Below, piece after piece: positions 24,878 to 36,900 of a DNA stretch of 64,000 nt (positions are counted from its first letter, which is position 1; every line of letters begins with the position of its first letter). The translations under genes and the position numbers were made by a program. The notes beneath the pieces were generated by a model. That model worked only from the letters and a program-made list of their open reading frames with translations, did not search any database and was not told the origin of the DNA. Source of the DNA: Colletotrichum lupini (Eukaryota > Ascomycota > Sordariomycetes > Glomerellales > Glomerellaceae); contig NC_064675.1 in assembly GCF_023278565.1 (NCBI RefSeq), positions 6,386,001 to 6,450,000 on the forward strand, in the 5' to 3' direction.

Positions 24878-26102
24878 ATGGCAACGGTACATACCTCCGT
24901 CCCGGAGGGTCTCATCCCTCTCCTGGAATCCCACCTCCCAAACTCCCTCGTCCTCCTCCGCCGCCTCCAATTCACCCGCTTCAAAGACGGCATGCGCCCA
25001 ACAGCCCGCATCATCCTAGCTTCAGACGCACCACTCCCTTCTACTGCCTCGCAACAAGATGCCGATGCATCAGGTCAAGAGCCACGGAACTTCTGCGCAG
25101 CATACCTCGACTTCGGCAGCACCAAAGAAACCCAACTCTTCATGTACTCAACAGTCGAAAACGCCCCCGACAAAACTCTCGCGGACGCGGACAAGAAAAC
25201 AGCCGAATCCCAAATCGCAGCAGTCCTCGATGCTGTAACACAAGTGAGCAAACAACAACCAGACAATAGAACGCTTCCCGGTGCATGCCTCGTCGGAACC
25301 CTCGCCACACCCACGCGAGACGCCATGCTCCGAGCCGGCGTGCGCGTGACACCTCGCCAGGACTACGAGTATGAGAAATGGCTGTTCCGCGTCAATGACA
25401 TTCCGGATTTCGAGGACCGTGTGACGTTGCCCGAGGGAGCCACGTGGGGCCCGGCTACGGAGAGGGACTGTGAGATTGTGATTTCCAGGACGGATATTCC
25501 GCGTCAAGTGTGAGTTCTTATCGGCCTCCCTGTGTCTTTCTTTTTGTCAAGTTGTTTTGGAACTTGTCAGAGATGGACACAATGGCTGACAACTAGATAG
25601 AAAGACGTTGATGTCGTGGCCCAGTTTGTTTCTCAAACTAGAGGATGGAACGCCTATCGCATGGTCATTCCTCGGTGAGTTTTTCAATCCGTTCTAGATA
25701 CGCAAGGCGTCTTACATTCATCGCTCCCGCCACGATCTGTTTACATACATCACCCACCGCTCCTCGGCAGCATCATAACTCTCTAACTCCTGCGTAGGCA
25801 CCGATGCATCGTTATCAAGTCTCCACTGCGAGGTAAGTTGTGCAAAATACCCAAACCCAACACGAAGAGAATACTTCAATACTCTTCAATCATGATCTTT
25901 CAGTCTAACATCAGACCCCGCTCAGCCACCTTACCGACAGAGAGGCTACGCGAAGGCTCTGGCGTCGAAGTTGATCAAGAGAGGTACGAGCGAGTACGGC
26001 GCCGATGGTTGGGCGTCCGCCGACGTGGCGCCGTATAACACGGGGAGCAAGAAGATGTGCCAGAGTCTCGGTGGGAGACATACCTGGAACGTTTCGTGGT
26101 GA
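24878..26102 (+). CDS. GNAT-family N-acetyltransferase (FR47-like)
   Basis: Several exons: the first runs from the ATG at 24878 to about 25509, the next begins near 25601 (KTLMSWPSLFLKLEDGTPIAWSFLG), a short exon near 25799 gives TDASLSSLHCE, and the last starts near 25930 with PPYRQRGYAKALASKLIKRG. RQRGYAKAL is the acetyl-CoA pyrophosphate-binding motif A (R/Q-x-x-G-x-A). The end reads YNTGSKKMCQSLGGRHTWNVSW, with TGA at 26100-26102, a typical GNAT C-terminus. The first ~200 residues are a fungal extension with an EFxxR-like core near the middle. Cytosolic, acceptor unknown. No signal peptide. Confidence 0.85.
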
Positions 26103-27031
26103 GTCGTTCCGTTTCCTGCGTAGTAACATGGTTTATCTAACGGTGAAGCGGCTAGGAATGTCATTCATCTTCACGAGGTATAGACGAAGATGTGAAGGAA
26201 ACCGATCTCGAAGTTTGCTTCATACTACCAATCACCTTGTAGATGTATATATCAGCCACCTTATAAATTACGCTGATGTAAGGTAGTCGAAGATTTACCT
26301 AGACAACCTGATTGGTAGACAGAAACTGCGATTGTTTCCAACGGGATCGACCATTGTGGCGCAGTGATGTGGCAGACATTATTCGCGAAATATTCAGTAA
26401 AGAGAAAGGGCGATGGGTAATAAAGTGTTATTTTTGCGTTTTCCCTTGATATGTCCTACTCCGAAAAGACTGCCAGCTCCAAGAATCAAGTCTTTTGGCT
26501 TTGTGCACCTCGTTTCTTCACCAAACCTGCTCCGGTCCCCAAGAGCACCCGCATCCCATTGAAAAAAACTCGAATCCTCAACTCCGATACAATCCCGCCG
26601 GTGACAGCTGTTTGATAACCAATCTCTACCGCCACAAACCTCCCAATCTTTCCTCCCTCGGAGATGCACGGTAGTGGGGTCCCCGGCTCGTTGACAGCTC
26701 CAGGTTCCCACTAAGCTAAACCGGATGAACGGTTGTGGTGGGGTGGCATGTCTCGGTCAGAACCTAAGAGTATTGCCAACCAACCCCATCCGGATCTGCA
26801 ACGGGTGTGGAAGATGCCGCCCTCAACAAGAAAATTTTGCCCATGTCGCGATGAGCGCCATGCAGCGCGCGCACACAAACGGTAGCCGTCGAGAGCCGAG
26901 ACTCCATCCGTGAGTCACCCGTGGGCGAACGCTCCGGTCCACCCCTCCTCATCCCATCTCTCCCGTCCCATTCGACCCCGCACTGGGACAGCGTACAGCT
27001 TCCCAAGGTAGGTCGGTCGGTCGGTCGCAAC
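26103..27031. other. Intergenic region between convergent genes
   Basis: About 930 bp between convergent stop codons of the GNAT and carbonic anhydrase genes. No supported frame. A short tetranucleotide repeat, GGTC four times (27011-27026), lies directly beyond the carbonic anhydrase stop. Confidence 0.5.
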
Positions 27032-27928
27032 TTAGAAGTCGGCACCGGGAAGGTGGTAGAGCTTCTGAACGTCGTGCAGCATCTTCTCGTGATCAATCTC
27101 CAGGTCCTTGAGGAGACCGTCGTTGAAACCAAAGACCCAGCCGTGGACAATGGGGAACTTGTTCTTGGCGTACGACTGCTGGATAGCAGCCGTCTTGATG
27201 ACGTTGCGGCACTGCTCGAGAACGTTGAGCTCGACGAGCCGATCGTAGCGAGCATCCTCCTCCTTGATGGCGTCGAGCTCAGCCTCGTGCAGGCGGTAGA
27301 CGTCGCGGATGTTACGCAGCCAGGGGTTGAGCAGACCGAGGTCCTTGGGAGTCATGGCGGCCTTAACACCTCCGCATCCGTAGTGGCCACAGACGACGAT
27401 GTGCTTGACCTTGAGGTGGCGGACGGCATAGTTAATGACGCTCATGACGTTGAGGTCAATGTTATTGACCATGTTGGCAATGTTGCGGTGGATGAAGGCT
27501 TCACCGGGCTCGAGGCCGGTGATTTGCTCGGCGGGGATGCGCGAATCGCTGCATCCGATCCAGAGGTACTCGGGAGCTTGGCCCTGGGACAGGCTGACGA
27601 AGAAGTTGGGGTCCTGCTTCTTCTTCTCCTCGGCCCATTTGCGGTTGTTCTCGAAGACGCGGTCGTGCGTCTGTTTGAGGTACTTCTCAATGTCGCTTTC
27701 GGCCATCTTGCGGTCGGGTCTGATAGAAGGAGGGGTAGACGATGACGATGATGGCGGTGCGCGTTGATAGGCGATGTGGGAGAAGCTGGAGGTACGGTGG
27801 TTGTTTAGGTGTTGATGCTGAGATCCAAAGGTGGTGTTGGTGAATCTGAGAAGAGGACGTGAAGGTTGCACAGGGGAGGAGAAGAGGCGGGAAGGGAGGG
27901 AGCGCGGGAATGGGCTTGCTTTAAACAT
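27032..27928 (-). CDS. Beta-class carbonic anhydrase, probable mitochondrial leader
   Basis: Single exon, 298 aa. Zinc ligands are C126 (in IGCSDSR), H182 and C185 (in VVCGHYGCGG); D128 and R130 form the usual dyad, and HRNIAN at 147-152 is the second signature. The enzyme interconverts CO2 and bicarbonate. The first ~70 residues are rich in Arg, Ser and Pro with no acidic residues (FKASPFPRSLPSRLFSS), fitting a mitochondrial targeting sequence. A second in-frame Met at residue 75 (MAESDIEKYLKQ, codon 27704-27706) begins exactly at the conserved core, so an alternative cytosolic form from the same gene is plausible. Confidence 0.95.
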   Translation of the reverse strand: MFKASPFPRSLPSRLFSSPVQPSRPLLRFTNTTFGSQHQHLNNHRTSSFSHIAYQRAPPSSSSSTPPSIRPDRKMAESDIEKYLKQTHDRVFENNRKWAEEKKKQDPNFFVSLSQGQAPEYLWIGCSDSRIPAEQITGLEPGEAFIHRNIANMVNNIDLNVMSVINYAVRHLKVKHIVVCGHYGCGGVKAAMTPKDLGLLNPWLRNIRDVYRLHEAELDAIKEEDARYDRLVELNVLEQCRNVIKTAAIQQSYAKNKFPIVHGWVFGFNDGLLKDLEIDHEKMLHDVQKLYHLPGADF

Positions 27929-30900
27929 TAGAGGGGATTTATTTATGGAAAGATCGAGAGAGGAGAGTGCGAAGCTAATGGAGGAGTCCTAATGGAGGAT
28001 GTAGCTCGGTGTTTGCTGCAGGTAAGCGGACCTTTGAGCTGGCGGGCGGGCGTGGAGGTTGTCAGATCGGAGCAATGGCAGCCAAGGAAACCCAAGATGA
28101 AGGAAATGTCGCACCTTTCCTTCTTCCCACGGAAGATTTGTTGGGAAGCTCCGGCGATCGCGCACCGTTGGCGGCTGCACGCGCTACCGCTAGTTACCAG
28201 AGGGCCACAGAGACCACAGAGGAACCACAAAGACGTCACTGCGCACCTCAGCGTTCAGGACGGTGTCGCGGACGGTGCGTGGACGGTGCGGCCTCCTTCT
28301 CGATAGTCCGGCGCTCCGGGCGGGTTGTTGGGGTGACGGGCAGGCTAATTGCTGTTCAACTTGGGTCAAGATCATCGTGGATGGGGACCTCAGCCACGGT
28401 GGATGACTCAATTCCTCAATAGAAATACAGTGCAAAAGGGAAAAGAGCCGGGGGAGAAATGCTAATGCCGGCAGATGCGATGGTAATCTTGGCGAAACGG
28501 ATGAGCAAAGGTTGATGATCTAGCTTCTGATTGCACATGTACCCAGTCAAAGGCAAGGAGCAACGGGGCGGGAATGATCGATCTCAGATGGCTAGATCTG
28601 ATTGATTATCTTCCACTTATCCTCGAATACCTTATGATGGGATGCAGAGCAGCGATGATCCCGCCAGGCTATAGAGCAATGGCCACACACGTTTCAATCA
28701 TCTCGACTGCTAAGTTTCAACTGCCACTCTCGATCTCTTGGCTTTCAACACCCGACGGGATATTATCCGGCCTATACTCCAGCCACGACGGCCAATTCTC
28801 CTTACATAGGCTGGCCTCCATTGAGTCTTTCAGCCGCGATTGGCATGTGCAGATACGGGGTCATCTTCCGAGTTTGCTTGAGGCAGACAGAGAAATAAAC
28901 ACCCGCAGGCTATTTCCCGGCTAGCCAAGCCTAGCCGCGCATCAGTGCGGCACGATCCCGAAAACCCGGCCGTTGTGCCCCCGAAGAATGCCCGGGGTGT
29001 CTCCACAAATCCCGATGATCCGGCACCAAATGGCACCGGCAGTTGCCCCTCTTGGCCCGGTCGCCAACCCGTCCCATCTGAAGCACCAACTCGCTTCGCC
29101 AGAGAAATCCCATCAAAGTGCCGAACCTTGCAGATGATACCCCCCATTACCTCAAAACTCAACGGGTCGCCGCGGACGTGTGAACGAGCGCATCAAGGGG
29201 ACCCAGCGGGATGTGCAAGCGCCAGGACCTCCATGGGCACAGTGCCGACACATGTTACCGTCCTCCCTTCATCACTCAAATCCCTCTGAGCAGCTCAAGC
29301 CCCAACGGTCCCCGGAATTTGGGCCATCACGACGGCACGCAACCAACACGCCCAAGGGTCTCGCCAGCAGAGCCACTCTGCGCACCCGATCTGATCACTC
29401 AGTCCGGTGAGAAACGAGACTGCTTCTCGCTCTTGAAACCGGAACCAGGGGGGAACCCCTGCATTGTCAGTGTGCTGGCGCCGGTAAGCTTGTTGCCTTT
29501 CTCGGCCGACGCCACCACTGGTTCGTCTTGTCATCCACCAAGAGCCTCACAGAGCTACGGGCACATCCTTCGATCCTAGGCGGTTAGTAGTTGCTGTCAC
29601 GATGAAAGACGGCAGCATGTACGGCAGCCAAAGAACCACAACCGAGACGTTGAGATCCCAAAAGATGTTCACTGCCTAGAGTGACAGGACATTGAAGATG
29701 AAGTACTTCACCTTACTCGCAGCACACTTGCCACGAAGTTTCCTGGTTGCATTGCAGGTCGCTCAGGTTGAAGGCAAACTCATCACCGTTTCAAGACGAG
29801 GAAACAAGGCGTCCCGTGAGCGCAAGTCACGCATGATAAGCAGTCGTCGCATTCTTGCATACCAATGTCCAGTGCTGATTCCTGGTACATAACCATGGCA
29901 ATCCCTCACTTACGTTCCCTGACTTTGACTTGCTCCTCGAGTGAATTTTCATTTCCTTCATAGATGCCACCAGTTGGCACGTTATTATAATACAACCTTC
30001 GTTCTGGTAAACGAGTCTTTTCTCTGGTATACGAATAAAGTCATGGTAGCTTTGGACTTCTCAAGAGGCCTCGGCCTGGCCGCCACAGTCTTGGCCGTAT
30101 CACAAGCAATCAACGCCGCCATCCTTCCTCGGCAGAGCAATGATGCCCTTCGACCTTGGGTGACGGTCCAAGCCGACGGCGCAGCCAAGACCATCACCCC
30201 GACCGTCAACGACGGCAAGACCACGTCTGCCTTCACGGGCAGCTCTACTCTCCCCACGGCCGATGCCAACGGCGCCGGGTCCTTCCTTTCATGCAACCAG
30301 GCTGCGGGAGCCAACGGCGTCAACCAGCCCTTTTGCTCTCCCAAGGCCGATACCAAGGTTGATGGAGGCAAGACCTATTGGAGTAAGCATCTCCTTCACA
30401 AAGTGAATTCGACTTGCAAACAAACACTAACGGGATCTAGTAACATGGGACACCAGTCTCTTCCCCTTGCCCAATACAATGGTCCAAGTCCAGGGTGACT
30501 ACGGCGTCACAAACGCCATCGACCCAGGCCACGGCTTTACCTCCCAAATGCTCCCCGCATCCCAAGGCCACTTCGCCTGGGCAGCGGTAGGTTACAACAT
30601 GGCCGCCAACGAATCTCTCACCGTCCAAATCTTCCTCGCCCTCCCGCAGACCAACGGCTCCATCACCGCCCGTCACCCAGGAGCCAAGGTCAGCATCGTC
30701 AACCGGCCACAAAACGACAACAGCAACCAGAGACGCCGCGGACCCAACGTGTTTGGTATCGTTCTCCCCATCGTCTTTGGCGTGCTTTCACTGGTCGGCA
30801 TCGGCTGGTTCGTGTGGTGGTACGGCCGCAGAAAGGGCATGTTCTCCTCCCGCGGCGGAGGCTACGGTGTCGGCAAGAGCCGTGGCCAGAGAACGGCTGA

Positions 30901-33900
30901 CGTCAAGATTGGGCTTGGAGACAATGCGTTCTCGTCGCCTGATCGGGGTGTTGAAATGATGCCGCCGCCGCCGAGACCGCCTCCGCCTTCGGAGGGTAAT
31001 GTCTTCCGTAACGAGATGAGTAGGCAAGAGAGAAACGAGAGGGCGCAGACCATGATGTGAGACTATAATTGTTACCACTGAAAGAATGACAGACACACAG
31101 ATTGTATGGCTATCAGTTTGACACACATTCACTTAGTTCTGCTTGAGGTGTGCATGGGCGGCAAACTAAATCTTAATTCAACATAATAATACCCATATCC
31201 AAAAAGAACAATCAGATAATTACCCAAGAAAATCATTGAAGATGTTCCATAAAGCAAAACTTGCATTTGAAAGACATAATAGTGAAGTGAGAGCCTGGTT
31301 CATCATGGATCATCTTCAAAATTTGAGTTCGAGGCCAGCGACAGGGGAACATTCGCTACTAAACGCTTTCCTGTTGCATCTTGCGGTTATGTCTCAAAGG
31401 CAGGCATCAATCTATGCTCACCACCAACGCCGCAGAGCCAAGATGTATGAGAGTCATGAACAAAGATTCAGCGTACTTTCCCAAGGTGATTCAATCACTC
31501 GTCTCATATGGAAAAGCTCTAATGCAGAAAGCCGAGGTGGGCTATGGGAATCATCACCCAAATCGATGCTGGAGATCTCACCGAGCCCTTTTCACGGTGA
31601 ACGATTCACCGAAACCAAAAGAAGACTGGCGCACTTTCGAGGGTGGATACGATGGCGGGCTTGACGGTCCACTCAGAGGCTTCCAAAAACCACTGAAAGA
31701 TGCCGATGGGCACAGACCACCCCAGGGTTTACAAACCCCAATCACCCGGGAGGACCCACCCACCGGAAATTCTGACGGCGCATTTCGAATTCCGTGTGGT
31801 CTGCCGCGATCGACTTTGTGAACTTTTTCTCTCTTCTTGACCCCGTCCGTTACAGCATCGACTAACCCGACCGTCAACCACCCCACGACAACAGTCAAGA
31901 TGTCCGCCGCCCTGAACAAGATCGCTGCCAACAGCCCCTCGCGGGCCAACCCCTCCGAGCTGGAGCAGAACATTGCCCAGGCTCTGTACGACCTCGAGAG
32001 CAACACCGCCGACCTCAAGGTCGCCCTCCGCCCTCTGCAGATCGTCTCTGCCCGCGAGGTGAGAACTACCTGAAAGCGACAATCCTAAAGTCCTGAAGAC
32101 TTCCGAACCCGCGAATTCTCCGGAATCGAAAATCCTGTTCCCAGCCGCCACGGAAATCCAAGCACGAAGAGCTACGAACATGGGCACCACCCCACCCAAT
32201 TGACGAGCGCGGTGCGAAGCAATGGAATCCCCGAAGCCTTTCTCTCGATTGAAACACATCAGGATTGAAGAGGACTAAAGGGAAAGAAGTTGCTGGCATT
32301 GGCATCGCGCGTTCCAGTCTTGGGAGGTGTCCATCGTTGGTGTCTTCAGCTTCACCGTGGCGGCGGAGATTTGAACGCTGAAAAGAATGATAATCTCAGG
32401 AACAGGACGGGAAGCGGTCCAAGGCATCGTCCTGGAGCTCGCATGCTGACTTGTGATCTTCCTATAGATCGAGGTCGGCCACGGCAAGAAGGCTATTGCC
32501 ATCTTTGTCCCCGTTCCTTCCCTGCAGGGCTTCCACCGCGTCCAGCAGCGGTAAGTTTCTCCCTCTCTCTTCCCAGACCTACTCTGTACAATACTAAGAT
32601 CATCCCTAGCCTCACCCGTGAGCTCGAGAAGAAGTTCTCCGACCGCCACGTCCTGATCCTGGCCTCCCGCCGCATCCTGCCCCGCCCCAAGCGCTCCGCC
32701 CGCTCCCGCAACAACCAGACCCAGAAGCGCCCCCGCTCCCGCACTCTCACCGCCGTCCACGACGCCATCCTCACCGACCTCGTCTACCCCGTCGAGATCG
32801 TCGGCAAGCGCCTCCGCACCAAGGAGGACGGCTCCAAGCTCCTCAAGGTCATCCTCGACGAGAAGGAACGCGGCGGTGTTGACTACCGCCTCGACACCTA
32901 CTCCGAGGTCTACCGCAAGCTTACCGGCCGCGGTGTCACCTTCGAGTTCCCCCAGTCCGGCTCCGCCGAGTACTAGATTATCGTATCTAGTGTCTTGCGC
33001 ATTGGGCGGGTGTTTGGTGAAAAATCAAAAAAGGAATCATGGTCAATGATGGGTTCGGCATTTAGTCTGCTGCAATGAAGGCATGGCAATGACTGGTTGA
33101 TCAAAAGGGTCTGGCGTCTACAGGGATATAAACTTGGGCGATTCCATTACAGGCTGCCCAAAAAATGCATATACCAAAACACTTGACCGCTCCTTCTTAA
33201 CTATCTGTTCCCGTCTCTTCGTGATTATGTCCATCGTGCTTGAAGCCATTGCCTGATATATAAAGGAATTGGGGGTATCATTTCTCATTTGACATTAGTC
33301 TAGTCCTGGCTGATGCGTCCAACTCCCAAGACACACCAGTAGGCCAGCTCCCTCTTTTCCCTCGCCTCCTTCTCCCTGCTTGTCGCAGTACCGACGTCGC
33401 CTTGAGCTTCCGTCTCCCACTCGATGCGCACAAACATGGGTATCTCCAACACATCCTCGTCCTCCCGCAAAGCACTATCACCACCTGGCTGCTGCTCAAG
33501 CCTCAACGAAGCCGGCACGACCTCCAGCACGATGCTCACCCAGTTGCGGCCGCGCTCGTAAATCTTGCCCACCTCAGCCTGCTGCATCCCGCCCTCTTCC
33601 CCTCTCCTGCGCTCCTTATCGCCGTCATCCTTGAGGGCATCGTCCCACATGTCCGTGTTGGCATCAATCTCGAATTGCGGGCAAAGCACCGTCACGGTGC
33701 TGGCGAACCGCCCAGGCGTGCTTGACGGGGTGGCCAGCGACACCTTGACCGTCTCGAAGATGGGGTTCTTGAAGGTCAGGAGATACTGCACGGGCTTGAG
33801 TGGAGTAAGCCACAGTTCCTGGGGTATTGGCGGCCGAGCGGTCGAGGGGAGGTTCTGGACCTCCGACTGCAGCGGTCGGATGGTGATTGTGGGGATGTAG

Positions 33901-36900
33901 CTGCCGGCCACGAGGCGGATGCGGAACCGGGTGTTGGAGATCTTTGCTTCCGGCTTGCTGATGATGTGTCTGCACAGCGGGCATCTCTTGGATCGCTTGG
34001 TTCTGAGGAGATAGGGGATGGGCCGGAGCTGGTCACGGAAGCGTACGTGGTCTTGCTGTAGGCAATTCTGGGCTAGAGTCGTTGTGTCGTCGGGATGCGT
34101 ATGTCTGAGTTTCTCAATCTCTCTCGACTCGTCCAGGTCGGTGGTCTTCAAGCCCTCGTCAGGACTGACGGCCTCCCTCATGATCTGCACCTTACCGCGA
34201 GCCTGTTTATTGCCAAAGTTGTTCCCAGTGTATAGACTCATGATGCGTGAGAGTGAGCCAGGCGAGTTGAGGCCTAGATCACCTAGTGATGATAGCCCAC
34301 CCGCTGAGGGGTTCGAGCCGGCCATCTGGTTCTGGTAGAAGGACTTGAGCTGCGCAAACTGCAGTTCGGCATCCATGTCCTCCGGGTTCAAGTGGTATTC
34401 CCCATTGCTCTCCTTTTTCCTCTCCTTGTGCTCCTTGGGAGTCAGCTTGGGCTGGCCTCCATTCTGCAGCTTGGCCAACTGCCCGTGGATGCCATTGGGT
34501 CGGTCGAATTTGACTCCAATTTCGGTTGAGCTCCAGTTACAGTATGAACATGACAGCACGTAGGAAGCGCCCTGAGGAGCCGTTCCGTCAGCCGTGAGAA
34601 GGTTGCTCTCGGGCGGAGTATCGAGAGCCGTAACAGCGAGGGGACCAACGCAGACGGGACATTGGAAGCAGCTTCGTGTGCACCTGCGATAGTGTTAGCC
34701 AACGCCGGAACTCTCAACCAAAGCAAACCCTGCGCATACCTGTTGCCTTCGCTTTTGAGGTTGCTGCTTGGGACCTCAAACAAGCAATTGGGGCAGTAGT
34801 AGGTGACAATCTCCTCATTGACGCATCGCGGGCACCGAATTTGGTGACAGTCTTCGCAGTACATCAGATGCTCCAAAGGATAAAGACTGAAGTTGGCGCG
34901 CGGGGCGCGCGGGTCGAATGTCCGCTCATCGTCCTCTGGGCTTCCCGGCGTTGACGACCCGTCCTCGCTGGACTGGTGAGTCTCGGAGCAGGGGCAGCGG
35001 ATGTAGGTGTAGGGGGTCAGAGGTGCCATTTTCGCTCCGACATAATGCTATGCGGAGAAAATTCCGGGATTGAAGAGTGTATGGTTTGCCACGAGAAGAG
35101 GAGGGCGACTGTGCCGCGCAGAAAGGCTCGAGGAAGGGCGTTTGAGAGTCTGCACGGAGCTGTCTCCCGGACGCGACAATGCTCCTCCTCACCGAAATCC
35201 CGCGCGACCAGAGCCCAGGAGTGTGGGCTGATAAGACCGATAAGAAGGTGAGCCTCTTTTTATCGATAAGATTACCCACTGACAGATAAGCCCTTACGTA
35301 AGCGGCCTCGAATGATTCCACCCTCCAATTCGGCTCTCCAGACTCAGGACTTACATGGAAGTTCAGCTTGGTCCCTCCGAAGGCTGCTGTTAGCCTTCAG
35401 TCCATCGCCTATTATTGCGCTCTACTGCATGGGAAAATCGCCTATTGAACCGAGAAAACTCTCTCTCTGGACGGACATTATTGATCAACATGCTTCAAGC
35501 TTGTCAAACCCACGCGAGACCGAGAACCGGTTCTTGTCAAACCATCGTCGATTTCTCGCCAAGAAAGCCCTGAGGACGCTGTCACGACTGTCACCTCACT
35601 CCTCGCCACGGGCTTCATGTCCTCAACGATAGATTTCGGTGTCTCCGGTTGGGGATTTGAGAGGCTTCCCGCATCTGGATTATAAGACTTGCACTTGTCT
35701 TAAGCTTCTCTCTGCCGTGCGCCATGCCGGCGGCCAGCTTCGCTTGGCGTACTCCGACTCGTCTGCGGTTTCCTTTTACCGTTCACCTTAGTCCCACTGG
35801 GCTGGGTCTTCTTTCTTCAGCTTCGACGTTTTCGTTGCGGCCCGGCGCTGCGCTAATTGATAGCGGTCCAGACTTCCTCAAGTGCGACAGGATGCCAAAA
35901 GCCAGCCGCGGGGGTCTGGGTCGTGCAAGCCCTTCCGAAGCGAGCGAGGGCTGAGAGGACATGGGTTATGGTTGGGCTTGTCTGGCCTCCGGTCCGGTGG
36001 TGGACAGGAGCCCTTGCTAGGCGGTGGGATCCGCCTCCGGAACTCCTTTGTGCCTCACGACCCTGAGCCGATTTCTGGAAAGATGACTGTTGCCCCGCAT
36101 GAGGGATGGCTGGACTTGGACGAGTGTGGTCAGCGCAGCTTCTGCCTTGCAGATGCCCTGCATCCCCTCTTGGAGCCGCTGTTCCACGCAGGGCAGAGGC
36201 CCGTCAAGGCGTCGATGACTGTGCATGGGTGTAAGTGGCCATGTCCTTCTTGCAGAAAGTCAACGCCAGTGTTTTGGGTCCCGAATAACTCGCAGCTTTC
36301 GTCGAATCTGTTGCGCGAGGCACACCGGCGATGGAAATCTCGGGTCGGAAAATATCTATCTGAAGTCGAGAGAGCGCGGCCAGCAACAGTCCTGGGGCTG
36401 GCCCCAACCACGGGAAAGAGGGTTTTTCTGTCGGCCGACGGCATGAAGCTAGGGAACCCAAACGCACGCTCATCGTTCCATGGCGATGGTTCTCTAACTT
36501 GGTCTATCCTGGTAGATCCCGAGCACCGGCCATCACTAGCAACTGTCTGGTTCGGTAGCACAATATCGGTCGCAAGTGAGAGAGACGGAGAGGCACGAAG
36601 TTAAACCTATCTGTACTACAAACAGTAATTACGGAAAGCGGACTGATCTAGCGACGATGGAGCGTCCATGGCGGCCGACCTTTCAGGATTCCCCATCCAC
36701 ATCATGGAGTTTCCCGCCGTGGCGAATACCCTCATGAGGGGTGACGTTCTTTGGTCCCGATGCTGTCTATCACCAGGCCTACGTGGGTGCAAGACCCAGG
36801 TTCAATGTTGCCTCTCGACAAGATGAAGACGGTCAATTTCAATCCACACCTCCCGGATGCGATCGTGGCCGTTATATCACCTTGGGATGACTTCACATCT